From the NCBI RefSeq assembly GCF_000317145.1, contig NC_019697.1, positions 1,302,001 through 1,366,000 of the forward strand: 64,000 bases of DNA, read 5' to 3'. The notes under the pieces were generated by a model. It ran no database searches and was not told the DNA's origin. It saw only the letters and a program-made list of their open reading frames with translations. The DNA is from Chamaesiphon minutus PCC 6605. GTDB taxonomy: Bacteria; Cyanobacteriota; Cyanobacteriia; Cyanobacteriales; Chamaesiphonaceae. Below are positions 1 through 9,864 of this stretch, piece by piece. Positions within the stretch are counted from its first letter, which is position 1. Every line of letters starts with the position of its first letter. The translations under genes and the position numbers were made by a program.

Positions 1-324
1 AACTAGATAATCTTGTGCGCCCGCTTTAATCGCTTGGACGGCGATCGTTTCGCTACCAACGCCCGTCATCATCACGATCGGGAGCGGCTGCTGAGTTTGC
101 AGGGCAGCAAGAAATTCTAGCCCGTCCAGGTCGGGCAGTTGATAATCTAGCAACACTGCATCGGGCTGGTGCTGTCGCCAAAGATTCAATCCTTCGTTGC
201 CAAAGCTCGCCTCGACGATCGTGTAGTCATAGTCGCGATCTCGCAGCAAATATCGTCGATACATCTCGCGGTCTTCTGGGCAATCCTCCACAATCAAGAC
301 AGTGCGACAAAGTTGAGTGTTCAT
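1..324 (-). CDS. Response regulator receiver protein, C-terminal part outside window
   Basis: Reading the minus strand from the ATG at 324 gives a CheY-like receiver domain. The acidic pair is in LIVEDCPEDRE, the phospho-acceptor Asp is in AVLLDYQLPDLDG and the conserved Thr is in IVMMTGVGS. The frame is open to base 1, so the protein continues beyond the window and may carry an output or kinase domain. Its start codon overlaps the stop of the upstream receiver gene by one base (TAATG), which indicates translational coupling. With the phytochrome gene it forms a minus-strand light-signalling operon. Confidence 0.85.
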   Translation of the reverse strand, partial: MNTQLCRTVLIVEDCPEDREMYRRYLLRDRDYDYTIVEASFGNEGLNLWRQHQPDAVLLDYQLPDLDGLEFLAALQTQQPLPIVMMTGVGSETIAVQAIKAGAQDYLV

Positions 325-854
325 TAGCGTTGCTCCATCGGATCGATAGGCAAAACTGTAGTATTAAACCAGTAGTCGATTAAACTTTCAATACTGTGCT
401 TCAATCGAGCAAAATTCATCGGTTTGACAATGTAGCTGTTAACCCCCTGTCGATAACAGGCTTCAATATCCTTAGGATTGTTGGAAGTTGTAAAGATAAT
501 GACCGGAACTAACTTTAGTGTCTCATCTTGTTTAATTTTTCGCAATACTTCGCGTCCGTCCGTTCCAGGTAAGTTGAGATCGAGCAAAATTAGCCCCGGA
601 CGCGGCGCGCTTTGAGGATCGGCGTAGCGATCGGTGCGATACAGAAATGCCAGCGCGTCATCGCCATTTACACAGCGATAAATCGGGATCGTCAACGGCG
701 ATCGACGAACATAGCGTTGAAATGCTTCAAAATCTTCATTGCTGTCTTCAATCACTAACAAGAGTGGGGGTTGCTCGATCGAGGTTACGGGTGCTTCGCT
801 CCTTGCAGCCGATTTCCACCCATTTCTCAGCTTTGTCGTTGTACTTGATGGCAT
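324..854 (-). CDS. Rcp1-like response regulator paired with the phytochrome
   Basis: A single receiver domain of about 145 residues follows a 25-30 residue N-terminal stretch. Visible motifs are [15 protein letters not shown] (acidic pair), [13 protein letters not shown] (phospho-Asp), VIIFTTSNN (Thr) and YIVKPMNF (Lys). This is the small Rcp1/RcpB type usually encoded just after a cyanobacterial phytochrome kinase. The only ATG start lies inside the phytochrome gene: the first 30 or so codons are the kinase's N-box region read in another frame, and recognisable receiver sequence begins near [12 protein letters not shown]. This suggests that a deletion removed the rest of the kinase gene and the original start of this gene. 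Confidence 0.8.
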   Translation of the reverse strand: MPSSTTTKLRNGWKSAARSEAPVTSIEQPPLLLVIEDSNEDFEAFQRYVRRSPLTIPIYRCVNGDDALAFLYRTDRYADPQSAPRPGLILLDLNLPGTDGREVLRKIKQDETLKLVPVIIFTTSNNPKDIEACYRQGVNSYIVKPMNFARLKHSIESLIDYWFNTTVLPIDPMEQR

Positions 855-2793
855 TGGTCAGCAGGTTGGTGAATAGCTCGCTGATTTGGGTGCGATCGCA
901 GGAAATCGTCGGCAAGGAGCGAGGCAACCGAAACTCGATCGAGCTTTGCGGCTGGCTGATTCTCAAGGTGTCGATCGCTTGTCGCACCACTTCAGCCAAG
1001 TTGGTGGGTTGACGAGAGAGTTCGGCACGTCCGAGTCGAGAATAGTGCAGCAGCGAATTAATCAGATCTTCCATCCGCTGCGTCAGCCGCACGACGGTAT
1101 TTAGTTTGTCAACGCCATCGGCATCCAACACTCGGGCATAATCCTCCATCAAGATATTGGAGTAGTTATGAATCCCGCGCAGTGGCTCTTTGAGATCGTG
1201 AGATGCAATGTAGGCAAATGAATCGAGTTCGCTGTTGCTGCGCTCTAGCTCCAGGTTAATTTCTGCCAAATCGTCTGCCTGCTTGAGAATCACGCCCACA
1301 ATTAGGCTCCGCAGCTCGGTGACAATTTCGATCTCACAAGCTCTCCAGAGCAAAGAGCAACCCTGCACGGTTTCTTGCCACCGTTCAAAGGATTTGCGCG
1401 GCGATAGCCGTGTTTCTCCATCGTCTGTGATTTCTACAGGTTTGTTAGGGTTGCCGCCCCAGTTCACCGTTTGAATCACCTCTGGACGAAACCAGAGAAT
1501 GTAATTTTGATGGAACGCAGAGATCTCTAGCACCAACACGCCACTGGCAACTGCCTTAAAGGATGCTGCGGCTGGGTAAAGCTGAGCGAGCGAGCGCGTC
1601 TCAAATAGGTTGTGCTGAATCTGGGTTTTGACCCAATCTCGCAGGGCTGGCAATTCGGTCTCTGGGGGTGTTTGACCGACACAAATGATTTGGTCTCCCG
1701 CACAAATTGCCGCTCCTGATGCGCTAACGAGATCGAGCAAATTTGAGTCGAGTTGGAGCAACCCATCCAAAAAACGTTCTGACTGAGACAGCGATTCAAC
1801 TAGCTTGCCTTGCAGCGATTTCAAGCTCATCTTGTAATCTAAGTCTTCATGATTTTCCTTGTTGGTCAGTTCGACTGACATCACCTGCCCCACAAACTCA
1901 CAAATCGTTCGCACGTTATAAGGCACATGGCGAGGGGTCGAATGATGACAGGCAATCAGCCCCCACAGCTTTTGGTCTTGGATCGGCGAAATTGACATGG
2001 AAGCTCCAACTCCCATGTTACTGAGATATTCCAGATGTAAAGGTGATACACTCCGCAGCACCGATAAACTCAAATCTGTGGGGCGATTTTCTACAAGATT
2101 GTGCGCCGGGACTAATGCCACAGACTCATAGGTAGAGTCAGGAATCAACCGCAGCCAGTTGAGGGTATAAAGCTCCTTTGCTTGCTTGGGAATGTCAGTC
2201 GGCGGGTAGTGTAAGCCCAGATAAGGAGTCAGCGCGTGTGCCCGAGCTTCGGCGATCGCTCGTCCGGCTCCTTCTGCGTCAAACTGATAGACCATGACGC
2301 GATCGAACCCGGTGACTTTTCGCACTTCTTTGACCACCGCCTCAGACATCTCTAGCAAGGTGGGAGCCTTTTGAATCTTAGTAATTGCGCCTTTAACCCG
2401 CTGGTAAAACTCAACAAAATCCGCCTTCTGGCTTTTCTGTTTGGGTTCTAGTTCCAAAATAATTAGTGCCTGCTGGCGATGCACAATCCCATCAAACTTC
2501 AGCAATTTGGCTGCACGTTTAATCGAGATATCTAACGGATTCACAGACTCAAAGTCTTCGCTCAAACACTGCCGGATGGTAGCAATTTGCTTGGCAGTGA
2601 GCAAGGCTAATAGCGGTTTACCTAATAGGTCTTTCGGAGGATGACCGATTGACTCAAGCGTGTTGCTACTGACCTGAACGATCGTCAAGTCCGGCTCTTG
2701 CAGCACCAAAAGTACACCATGCGGTTGAATTAGCCCTGGAATGTGAATTTGTTCGCGATCGCAATTGGTCAAATCAACAGCTTGATATGTCAT
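748..2793 (-). CDS. Bacteriophytochrome-type histidine kinase, ATPase domain truncated
   Basis: Domain order is PAS, GAF, PHY, HisKA. The N-terminus has [15 protein letters not shown], the position of the biliverdin-binding Cys in bacteriophytochromes. The GAF site where Cph1 has its Cys reads [10 protein letters not shown], so a biliverdin (CphB-type) chromophore is expected. The PPTDIP motif of GAF and the PRKSF motif of the PHY tongue are present. The phospho-acceptor His is in [11 protein letters not shown]. The protein stops 20-25 residues after the N-box ([19 protein letters not shown]) and has no G1/G2 boxes or lid, so it should not bind ATP normally. The last codons overlap the response regulator out of frame. 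Photosensing may persist; kinase activity is doubtful. Confidence 0.85.
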   Translation of the reverse strand: MTYQAVDLTNCDREQIHIPGLIQPHGVLLVLQEPDLTIVQVSSNTLESIGHPPKDLLGKPLLALLTAKQIATIRQCLSEDFESVNPLDISIKRAAKLLKFDGIVHRQQALIILELEPKQKSQKADFVEFYQRVKGAITKIQKAPTLLEMSEAVVKEVRKVTGFDRVMVYQFDAEGAGRAIAEARAHALTPYLGLHYPPTDIPKQAKELYTLNWLRLIPDSTYESVALVPAHNLVENRPTDLSLSVLRSVSPLHLEYLSNMGVGASMSISPIQDQKLWGLIACHHSTPRHVPYNVRTICEFVGQVMSVELTNKENHEDLDYKMSLKSLQGKLVESLSQSERFLDGLLQLDSNLLDLVSASGAAICAGDQIICVGQTPPETELPALRDWVKTQIQHNLFETRSLAQLYPAAASFKAVASGVLVLEISAFHQNYILWFRPEVIQTVNWGGNPNKPVEITDDGETRLSPRKSFERWQETVQGCSLLWRACEIEIVTELRSLIVGVILKQADDLAEINLELERSNSELDSFAYIASHDLKEPLRGIHNYSNILMEDYARVLDADGVDKLNTVVRLTQRMEDLINSLLHYSRLGRAELSRQPTNLAEVVRQAIDTLRISQPQSSIEFRLPRSLPTISCDRTQISELFTNLLTNAIKYNDKAEKWVEIGCKERSTRNLDRATPTLVSD

Positions 2794-2945
2794 GGATGAT
2801 GTGTACGAGACAAAAGCTCAAAAGCTGTGAATAAAAAGGGGGCATTCAAATGGTTCGTTTCCCCTAAAACCCTATGTACTAAGATACTGTATTTCGCAAG
2901 ACTCGCGAACACACGGAGGCGACGGGGTAGGGGAAACGCATGTGA

Positions 2946-2973
2946 ACTACCCGACTCTCACCCTATCGGGTAG
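2946..2973. repeat. Hairpin at the 3' end of the TnpB element
   Basis: CTACCCGA at 2946-2953 pairs with TCGGGTAG at 2966-2973, flanking and overlapping the tnpB stop codon. Subterminal hairpins are the transposase recognition signals of IS200/IS605 elements, and the same stretch is where a tnpB-derived guide RNA (omegaRNA) would lie. A second inverted pair, GTTTCCCCTA near 2857 and TAGGGGAAAC near 2928, lies further out; the exact right end of the element is not certain. Confidence 0.5.
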
Positions 2974-4159
2974 AGAGCGGGCTTCCAGCTTCGCGGGGAA
3001 CAGCGTCCGACAAGACCGAAATCTTGCCACCACGACTTACATCCCCTCCACTGGCAGCAGCACTAGTTCCTAATGCCAAAAACCGCAAGGCTTCATCTCT
3101 GATGTTTTTTGCCGCATTTACGTCGCGATCGTTTCGAGATTTACATTTAGGGCAATCCCAATGACGAACATCCAATGGCATCTCAGATACTTTGTACAGA
3201 CAATTATTGCAAGTCTTAGAGCTAGGGAAAAATCGGTCAACCTCAATATAGGTTTTCCCATCTTTCTCGGCTTTGTACTTGAGCATTGTTCCGAGCATCC
3301 CCCACCCAGCATCGCTAATTGCTTTGGCTAGACAGTGGTTGCGTACCATACCTTTGACATTTAGATCTTCTACTGCAATAACTTGGTTTTCGTCTACTAT
3401 CTTGCGGGATAGTTTGTGCAGAAAATCTTCACGAACGCGCTTGATTTTAGAGTGGACTTTTGCCACTAATCTTCTGGCTTTATGTCTGGTGCTACTCCCC
3501 TTCTGTTTACGACTGAGTTTTTGCTGTTTGCGCTTGAGATTTTTACTATGTTTCTTGAGGTGACGAGGGTTTTTATACTTACTGCCATCACTAGTTACAC
3601 AGAAGTCAATCAAGCCTACATCTACACCAATTGCCTTGCCGTCTGTATTAGTATCTACACTGGGAATGCCGTCATCAACCAAGATAGAAACAAAATATTT
3701 TCCATCTGGGTTTTTAGATACGGTGACAGTCTTTACCGTGCCATCAAAAGTACGATGAATTTTACAATTCACTTCACCAATGATAGGTAGCTTGATAGAC
3801 TTGTCGCCGACTTTGACATTCTGAGGATAACTGACAGATTGCCGTCCATGCTTTGATTTGAAGCTAGGAAAACCAGCTTTTTTCTCAAAGAAGTTTTGAT
3901 AAGCAACAGATAGGTTTAGAGCTACAACTTGCAAAGACTGCGAGTAAGCACCTTTCTTTAGCCAAGGATATTCTATCTTTAGCTGAGGCAACAGACCTTG
4001 GATCGCACCTCGACTTAGCCCCTTACCAGTAGCCTTGTATGTTTCCTGACAAAGATTTAGGCTGTAATTCCAGAACCAACGCGAACAACCAAAAGCACCA
4101 GCAAAATATTGCTGCTGTTCGGCTGTTGGGTATAGTCGGAATTTGTAAGCTTGGTACAT
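2963..4159 (-). CDS. tnpB: TnpB (OrfB) of an IS200/IS605-family element
   Basis: About 398 residues, close to a full-length TnpB, an RNA-guided DNA nuclease and ancestor of Cas12. The N-terminal helix-turn-helix region starts MYQAYKFRLYPTAEQ. RuvC acidic residues are visible in AIGVDVGLIDF, AVEDLNVKG and SRNDRDVNAAKN. A four-Cys zinc finger is present (CNNC...CPKC). No tnpA is adjacent, so this is a solo tnpB element that would need a transposase in trans. The frame is intact. It sits inside the abiEii toxin gene. The start at 4159 follows family alignments; 4165 is also possible. Confidence 0.93.
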   Translation of the reverse strand: MYQAYKFRLYPTAEQQQYFAGAFGCSRWFWNYSLNLCQETYKATGKGLSRGAIQGLLPQLKIEYPWLKKGAYSQSLQVVALNLSVAYQNFFEKKAGFPSFKSKHGRQSVSYPQNVKVGDKSIKLPIIGEVNCKIHRTFDGTVKTVTVSKNPDGKYFVSILVDDGIPSVDTNTDGKAIGVDVGLIDFCVTSDGSKYKNPRHLKKHSKNLKRKQQKLSRKQKGSSTRHKARRLVAKVHSKIKRVREDFLHKLSRKIVDENQVIAVEDLNVKGMVRNHCLAKAISDAGWGMLGTMLKYKAEKDGKTYIEVDRFFPSSKTCNNCLYKVSEMPLDVRHWDCPKCKSRNDRDVNAAKNIRDEALRFLALGTSAAASGGDVSRGGKISVLSDAVPREAGSPLSTR

Positions 4160-4164
4160 TATCA

Positions 4165-4575
4165 TTAACTAAGGTTGCTGATAATATTGTAATGAATATA
4201 CAAAGAAAAGGCAAGGAAGTTGCTCATCTCCTCATACCCGCTCTCCTTCTCGAAGCAGCGTCGCTTGTCGGGTTTGTCGAGCGGGCAATCGTCGCTTCGC
4301 TCGGCTTTCATCCCGACGCTCATCCGAAACGGATAGAGCGCGGGACTTCCCGCCTGTCCGTTAAAATCTATATCTTCAGAAAATCTTTTAATTAGTTGAT
4401 ACGCTTTACTTAAAGATGTCCCGCCTGAAAAAACTAGCTGAAAGCGAGGATCTTGAATTTTAGATAAAATATCGAGCAGTTGTGTTGTGTACCAATCTTT
4501 TTCAAAAAAACTTGGATCGGCTCTAGTTTTTCTAGCAAGGACATCAATTGTATCAATCGTTAATTTATTTAGCAT
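4165..4575 (-). pseudogene. abiEii: AbiEii-type nucleotidyltransferase toxin, truncated by the TnpB element
   Basis: The first 70 residues match the AbiEii/toxin nucleotidyltransferase family: LVFSGGTSLSKAYQLI carries the GG-T/S motif and RFSEDIDF the catalytic acidic pair. After SEDIDFN the reading frame passes into the left end of the tnpB element and codes unrelated sequence. Family members are usually 230-300 residues and no remainder is found on the other side of the element, so the toxin is dead. The gene overlaps the 3' end of the AbiEi-like gene by 11 bases, the usual antitoxin-toxin coupling. Confidence 0.8.
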
Positions 4576-4984
4576 GTTCGTAAGTTACATAGGTGCCGTC
4601 ATACCCAATTTTTCTATTAGGCTGTTTACCTTTAATGGCTAACCTTCTGCCAGTTGGCACTTGAGTACTTCGCCCTTCTTGCCGTTCTCGTTCGGCTTTA
4701 GATACTACGACTTGATATCCAAGACGAGTTAGTGCCTCGCGAGCTAGTGCTGGCAAAGATTTTGCCTTGGGAATAACTTCTCCTGGGAATAAGTCTGATA
4801 TTTCTGTCAAACAATATAAACCTGAACCCAACCTCAATAATTTACATTCTTTACACAGTTGAGATAAAGCCTTGCCCACTCGATCGTAGTTACCAATGTG
4901 AGCAAAGTCAGAACGCAGAAAAACATCAAAATTGCTCTGTTCCATCTCAGCTAAGATAATCTCTTTTAATTTGCTATTTTCCAT
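4565..4984 (-). CDS. AbiEi-like antitoxin (DUF6088 type)
   Basis: About 139 residues, intact. An N-terminal winged-helix-like region (KLKEIILAEMEQSNFDVFLRSDFAHIG) is followed by a conserved C-terminal block with STQVPTGRRLAIKG and NRKIGYDG. Such proteins repress their own operon and neutralise the AbiEii nucleotidyltransferase encoded next. Here the toxin is truncated, leaving an orphan antitoxin. A start at 4999 is possible, but 4984 (MENSKLKEII) fits the family better. A degraded copy of the same C-terminal block lies at 12233-12380. Confidence 0.75.
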   Translation of the reverse strand: MENSKLKEIILAEMEQSNFDVFLRSDFAHIGNYDRVGKALSQLCKECKLLRLGSGLYCLTEISDLFPGEVIPKAKSLPALAREALTRLGYQVVVSKAERERQEGRSTQVPTGRRLAIKGKQPNRKIGYDGTYVTYEHAK

Positions 4985-5459
4985 CTTAAATTGCTCCACC
5001 CATCGCAGTTATTATTCTACCAAATATTAAATATCATGGCCGATCTTTCTCAATATTTATAATTGGCAGAGTTTTTTTATCGACACGGAGCTTACTTCAA
5101 GATAACTGTTACTAAAGTCTTTAAAATCTTTGCAAAAGAGGCATTACATTCGCTTATTTATTTTTTTGAATTATCAAAGCTTTTAGCTCGGTAGTCTTCA
5201 CTCGTGCAACTTCTTTCTATTAATGCTGTTAGTTTGAGCTAGCGGCACATCTCCATTTTATCCTCATTTTGAGAATCTTGAGTCCGTAATATCCTCATCA
5301 AAGGTAGAATAAGCTAAGACCGCTCGATATGCCAAAATGTAACTTTAGCTCGGCAACGGGGTTACACGGGAGAGCGATCTATCGATCCAGACTCCGTTTG
5401 AGTTCGATCGCTTGAGTTGCTGATGGTATTTACTGAAGATTCCGGTCGATCTGTTCGCC
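4985..5459. other. Intergenic stretch without recognisable genes
   Basis: About 470 bases of AT-rich sequence between the antitoxin gene and the next plus-strand reading frame. I see no convincing open frame, hairpin terminator or repeat. It should contain the promoter of the AbiEi-like gene (minus strand). Confidence 0.4.
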
Positions 5460-6140
5460 TTGAATACCTGCACCTGTATTTCCTTGCGGCTACCGATGTC
5501 CTCTACTGTGGTAAAAAACAGCAATAATCTAACTTTATGCGACCTAACGACCGTAACTAATTATCGGATACGGCAATTAATGGAATTGAGTGTCAATCAA
5601 GCTCCGTTTGACAATCGGTACTATCATCAGCTTGAAATCATGGATGAGTATACTCTGCTGCAAACTGAGGTTTGTGGGCAAGTGCCGATTCTTCACCAGC
5701 GAATGTCGAAATTTCAGGATAACAGATCGGAGTATATTCTAATTTATGCTGATAGAAGGTTGATTGAAGTACTCGATCTAAAAATAGAACGGGTGGTATT
5801 TCGTAATTTTAGCAGTGAGTTTCAAAAATTTTATCAATCTGTCCCAAAATTAAATCCGTTACTGAAATTACCCAAAAAAGAAAAGAGCCATAGTAGCAAA
5901 CTGAGTTTTTTGATTAGAGTCGTACACTGTCCGCACAATGCTGACGATCCATCTGTTTACATCATAGACAATATAGATGAACCAGATTATCAGCCATATA
6001 TTCGTGACAATAAATCTCGTTACATCGGCTCTCCCGCCCATACGGTGATAAGTATTGCTTATTTGAATAATTTCCGTTTCACTCCAATTATTCAAATAAG
6101 CAAGCCAATAGCTTCTCTTTCATTAGATCGAAATTCTTAA
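5460..6140 (+). CDS. Hypothetical protein, unrecognised
   Basis: An open frame of 226 codons; translation may begin at 5496 (MSSTVVKNSNN). The product is soluble, with no membrane segment or signal peptide. It is rich in Tyr, Asn and Ile (DNRYYHQLEIMDEYTLLQ, SEYILIYADRRLIEVLDLKIERVVF). I recognise no family. The central alternation of beta-type segments and the chorismate-lyase-like length could suggest a ligand-binding fold, but that is only a guess. It is the only intact gene between the AbiE remnant and the IS4 element and could belong to either the island or the old chromosome. Confidence 0.5.
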   Translation: MNTCTCISLRLPMSSTVVKNSNNLTLCDLTTVTNYRIRQLMELSVNQAPFDNRYYHQLEIMDEYTLLQTEVCGQVPILHQRMSKFQDNRSEYILIYADRRLIEVLDLKIERVVFRNFSSEFQKFYQSVPKLNPLLKLPKKEKSHSSKLSFLIRVVHCPHNADDPSVYIIDNIDEPDYQPYIRDNKSRYIGSPAHTVISIAYLNNFRFTPIIQISKPIASLSLDRNS

Positions 6141-6200
6141 ATCCATAACTTTGGCGAATTATTAACTTAATTTCTGTTAAAATCGTAGCAAATTTTCCTT

Positions 6201-6209
6201 GTCCTTTCC
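6201..6209. repeat. Target site duplication of the IS4 element, left copy
   Basis: The 9-mer GTCCTTTCC directly precedes the left inverted repeat and is repeated exactly at 7693-7701 after the right inverted repeat. This is the footprint of a single transposition event. Confidence 0.85.
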
Positions 6210-7692
6210 CATTCGTGACAAGTTAAGAAAATCAGAGATTTGTCAAAAGGGTAATAAAAAGATGCCAAACTGTTTCTAGTCAAGAGTTTGAGGGAATAGA
6301 GGCCTGATGACCAGCCGCCGAAGAAGTAACCGCGACCACGCCAAAAAGAACCACCAACCGGGTGTGGAAGATGAGATCATCGCCGCTCAAGTAGAGGCTT
6401 TATTGACACCAGCAATTTTCAATCAAAGTCATTACTACCGACAATTAGGGCTGAGAAATCGGCTGTTAAATTTACCCTTGATGATGGCAGCAGTGCTGAC
6501 GCTACTGTGGCGGAATGTGCCAGGAGTCAGAGAACTAAGCCGAATGTTAGGGCGAGAAGGATTTTTGTGGTGTGAGCCAACACAAGTAAGTCAACAGGCG
6601 ATTGCACAAAGATTTCTGACCTTTCCATCTGAGTTATTTGAGAGAGTGTTTAAGGAATTACTGCCAGAATTTAGAGTGAAGTGGCACCAGAGAAAACAGC
6701 GATTGTTGCCACAAAGCATTGAATTTGCTCAAGCAAAATTTGAGCGGATTTGGGCATGTGATGGCTCCACATTGGAAGCGATATTCAAGAAATTAGATAG
6801 CTTATCTGATGTGCCAATCGGACAACTAGCGGGAAAAATGGGAGTAGTCATAGATTTGGTGACGAGATTGCCGATTGAAATCTGGTTTAGAGAAAATCCC
6901 AAAGCTTCAGATGTTAATTTTGAGAAAGATATCCTGAATTTAGTAACATCGGGCACTTTATTGCTCTTGGATCGAGGCTTCTATCATTTCCAATTTTGGC
7001 AAGAATTAATTAACAGAGATATTCATTTTATTACTCGATTAAAAAAAGGTGCATCGCTACAGATAGAGCGAGTATTTAGCAATAGTTATAGTATCCGTGA
7101 CCGAATAGTGCGGATGGGGTCTGGCACCAAAAAGACTCCATATATAACTGTAAGATTAGTCGAAATTAAAGTGGGTAAAGTCTGGTATTCTTATCTAACT
7201 AGTGTACTCGACCCATTGAATCTTCCTCCCTATGTAGTCGCCGATTTGTACGGAAGACGGTGGCGAATTGAAGAGGCTTTTAATACTGTTAAACGATTGC
7301 TCGGGTTGAGTTATTTATGGACTGGTTCAGTTAATGGAATTAAATTACAGATGTGGGGGACTTGGCTGTTTTAGCAGTTCTAGTCGATTTAGGTGATGCT
7401 GTAGCTGATGAATTATCTCTCCCATTCGACCGCATTTCTTTAGAGATGATTTATCGAGGTCTTTATCACTTTCATGTAGCTCATCATAAAGGTTTAGCTG
7501 CCAATCCAGTCACCTATTTTGCTGCCCCAGAGAATCAAGATTTAGGTATTGTTAAAACTGTTCGTAAACCTAATGTTAAGTTAATTATTGCACCTTTTCC
7601 TGATTCTATGAGTCGAACAGACAATTTTTTCTTCGACTCATCGCCTCAAGCCCGCTTGACAAGTGCGATCGCTTCTTAACTTGTCACTAATG
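6210..7692 (+). mobile_element. IS4-family insertion sequence with matched ends
   Basis: The element is 1483 bp long. Left end CATTCGTGACAAGTTAAGAA (6210-6229) and right end TTCTTAACTTGTCACTAATG (7673-7692) are inverted repeats with 19 of 20 positions matching. The flanks carry the 9-bp duplication GTCCTTTCC. Length, ends and duplication size all fit the IS4 family. Confidence 0.93.
6307..7679 (+). pseudogene. IS4-family transposase, single-base frameshift
   Basis: The DDE residues are visible: WACDGSTLE, LLLDRGFYHF and, for Glu, the IS4 signature Y-x2-R-x3-E-x6-K in YGRRWRIEEAFNTVK. The first frame ends at 7374 (…MWGTWLF, stop TAG) and the rest of the protein (AVLVDLGDAVADELSLPF…) continues in another frame to 7679. 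TTTTAGCAG at about 7370 would read F-Y-A as TTTTATGCAG, so loss of one base explains the break. It lies after the catalytic Glu, in the C-terminal region, so activity is unlikely but not excluded. Ends and target duplication are still perfect, so the lesion is young. Confidence 0.88.
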
Positions 7693-7799
7693 GTCCTTTC
7701 CTTCTGGCAAATTCGTCTAAACTTAATCGCTTAGGCAGCCCCCAGTCTTGCTTGGTGCGCTAAACCGTCGGGAAACAAAGGCGTGCGCGCATCCGCTTT

Positions 7800-8220
7800 T
7801 TTTTAATTTAGCAACTTTATGAAAAATATCTTGGACGGCATTCTCACTCATCTTTTCATTATCACTGACTTGCTTGACGGTTGATTCTTTGACTTTTTCA
7901 TATATATATTCTTGATATCTATTCGTTTGCCTTTGTCTCTTGTTCAACCAAGACAAAGGTTCAGTTGGTGATGTTTTGCAGTTATAACAATAGAACTGAC
8001 GGCGAGGTACTTGTAAGTATACTACCTATCCAAAAACAGATAAATCTCTGACTAAAACCGGACGAGTTTGATGTACATGGCATATGTATTCATTGCAATT
8101 AGGGCAATTAATTCCAGCATTAACTAATTGTAACTTCACAACTATGGCATCTAACGTGCTCGAATAGCTATCGGCAACAATATTAGGTAAATTTAGTAAA
8201 GTATCTAGGTGAAAATCCAT
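7800..8220 (-). pseudogene. ISL3-family transposase, N-terminal remnant
   Basis: From the ATG at 8220 the frame encodes the ISL3 N-terminus (MDFHLDTLLNLPN) with zinc-finger Cys residues (NCPNCNEY, later FYCYNC) and the phrase RPVLVRDLSVFG. An in-frame TAG follows near 8025, after which the same frame continues (VYLQVPRRQFYC, then SWLNKRQRQTNRYQEYIY) and stops matching around KVAKLKK near 7800. Only about 130 of some 400 residues remain and the DDE core is absent. The remnant abuts the truncated 5' end of the CHAT gene, so this element probably removed it. Confidence 0.7.
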
Positions 8221-9689
8221 ATTTGGGATGGGGATAAAATTCCGCTATTGCTACATTTTACCCCATTTGCCCCATATAGGCGGGAGAGCCAAAGAGCTTT
8301 TCTTTTGATGCTACTAGCGGTGGAAGTGGAAGAGAATATTTTGTGTCAGTGGTTCGGTTATAGTACCGAGTCAAATCGCCTCGCTTTTGTGGAAGAACAT
8401 CAAAGTGGATTAGGAGGATTAGTTTCCCTACTCTGTCAATATTTCCCCGATGACAGTGAGAAAATCGCCCAGGTAGCGATCGCAGTTGCACGACGAAAGG
8501 CTTTTGCAGCACAGGCAGAAGTAGAGTTAAACTATCAGCGTTATGGTGACAAATATCCCGATTTAGCTGAAGATTTTCAGGAATTAGCCACCGCTCAGGG
8601 CAAACTTACTCACCTCAATCACACCTATTACCATCACCAAAGCGTAATGGATGATGCGGCGAGGGAGTCTCATCAGCAAATCAAACAAACGCTAACGGAG
8701 CAGATCGATCGATTGGAGCGGAAGCTTTCGGCAAATGTACCGGAATTGCGCCAACTTCAGCAACATGTCACGCTACCAGCGATTTTTGCGGCGTTGCCAG
8801 CGGATAGTTGCGCGATCGAATTTTATCGTTTTGATGTTTATAATTTTGGCAAGCTCCCCAATATGTGGCGTTTATCTTCGCACCTGGGGGGAATGTGAGC
8901 ATGGTGAAATTGGGCGATGTGGGGGAAATCGATGGGTTAATTCGTCGATATCACGATCTGGCTTGTGATGCGAATTTACCGAGTTTTGGGGCGCGTCCAA
9001 ATCCGTCGAATCAACAGCCAAAACCTGTGCCAGAGGTTGAGAAAACATCTATCGATCTGCAATTGTCGCAGCGATTATTAACACCTGTTTTAGAGTCGAT
9101 CGATCCTGAAACTAAGCAGCTAATTTTTATCCCTGATGGTGCATTGCATACTTTACCGAGCGTGAATTTGCTAGTGGGTTCAGATCCCCGAATTCTTGAA
9201 GAAGTCGGGGATCTGGGCGGGCTTCTAAACGATCGATTTGTCTGTACTTATCTATCTACTTTGCGAGAACTTTTAACCCGTACAGATCGCCCAGATCGAT
9301 TCTCCGATGGTGAGGCGCGGCCAACGCTCAATCCATCGATCGCGATCGGTAATCCAAATTATAATTATCTTGCTTCTGCACTCACTCCCCAATTATTTCA
9401 ACCCATTCCCGAAAGTCAATTATTACTCAATTCGCTCAAGTTGCAACTCGATTCAGACGCTCACTTTTTCACTGGCGATCGAGCAACTGAAACCGTTTTA
9501 CTAGAAGCTAAATCACCAAAATTATTAGTTATTATTACTCATGGTGAATTACTGAATAGGGACGGCGATCCAATGCAAAATCATGGATTAGCTTTAACTG
9601 GAGCAAATTCTTGGTTAGCTGGGGAAAAATTACCCGCCGAAATTGGTAAAGGCTTCCTCCTAGCTCGTGATGTCGCCTATCTCGATTAG
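8209..9689 (+). pseudogene. CHAT-domain (caspase-like) protease gene, broken
   Basis: Two overlapping frames together encode the C-terminal half of a TPR/CHAT-type protein. The first (8209-8898) holds a helical region (RRKAFAAQAEVELNYQRYGD…) and the start of CHAT (LPADSCAIEFYRFDVY). The second, from about 8865, continues with VAFIFAPGGNVSMVKLGD, LIFIPDGALHTLPSVNLL and VIITHGEL, which carries the catalytic His. The frame is lost at CTCCCCAATATG near 8858. The second frame ends at 9689 (AYLD, then TAG and TAA), before the ACETG-type segment that would carry the catalytic Cys. The 5' end is also cut by the ISL3 remnant. Active family members cleave proteins in defence systems; this one cannot. 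Confidence 0.75.
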
Positions 9690-9864
9690 CTTTATTAACT
9701 ACTAGTTCCACCCGCAACCACTGGGTTAATATACTTTACCAGTCAAGTTTGGGAAAGTTGGAGCGATCCCGTAGATGGAGAGTAATTGATTCGCCAGAAA
9801 CAACATTAAGCGATCGAGTAAAATAGAGAGGCTTAGTACACCATTGTCCTATGTCTCAAACACC

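Larger units (their letters stand above)
2880..4362 (-). mobile_element. Solo tnpB insertion sequence (IS200/IS605 group), approximate limits
   Basis: The upstream limit is set by the point where AbiEii-like coding (SEDIDFN) turns into unrelated sequence, close to 4360. Just inside it is a small palindrome, GCGGGACTTCCCGC at 4339-4352, suitable as the left-end hairpin. The tnpB-distal limit is not sharp and lies somewhere between 2850 and 2945. No target duplication is expected for this family. Confidence 0.55.
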
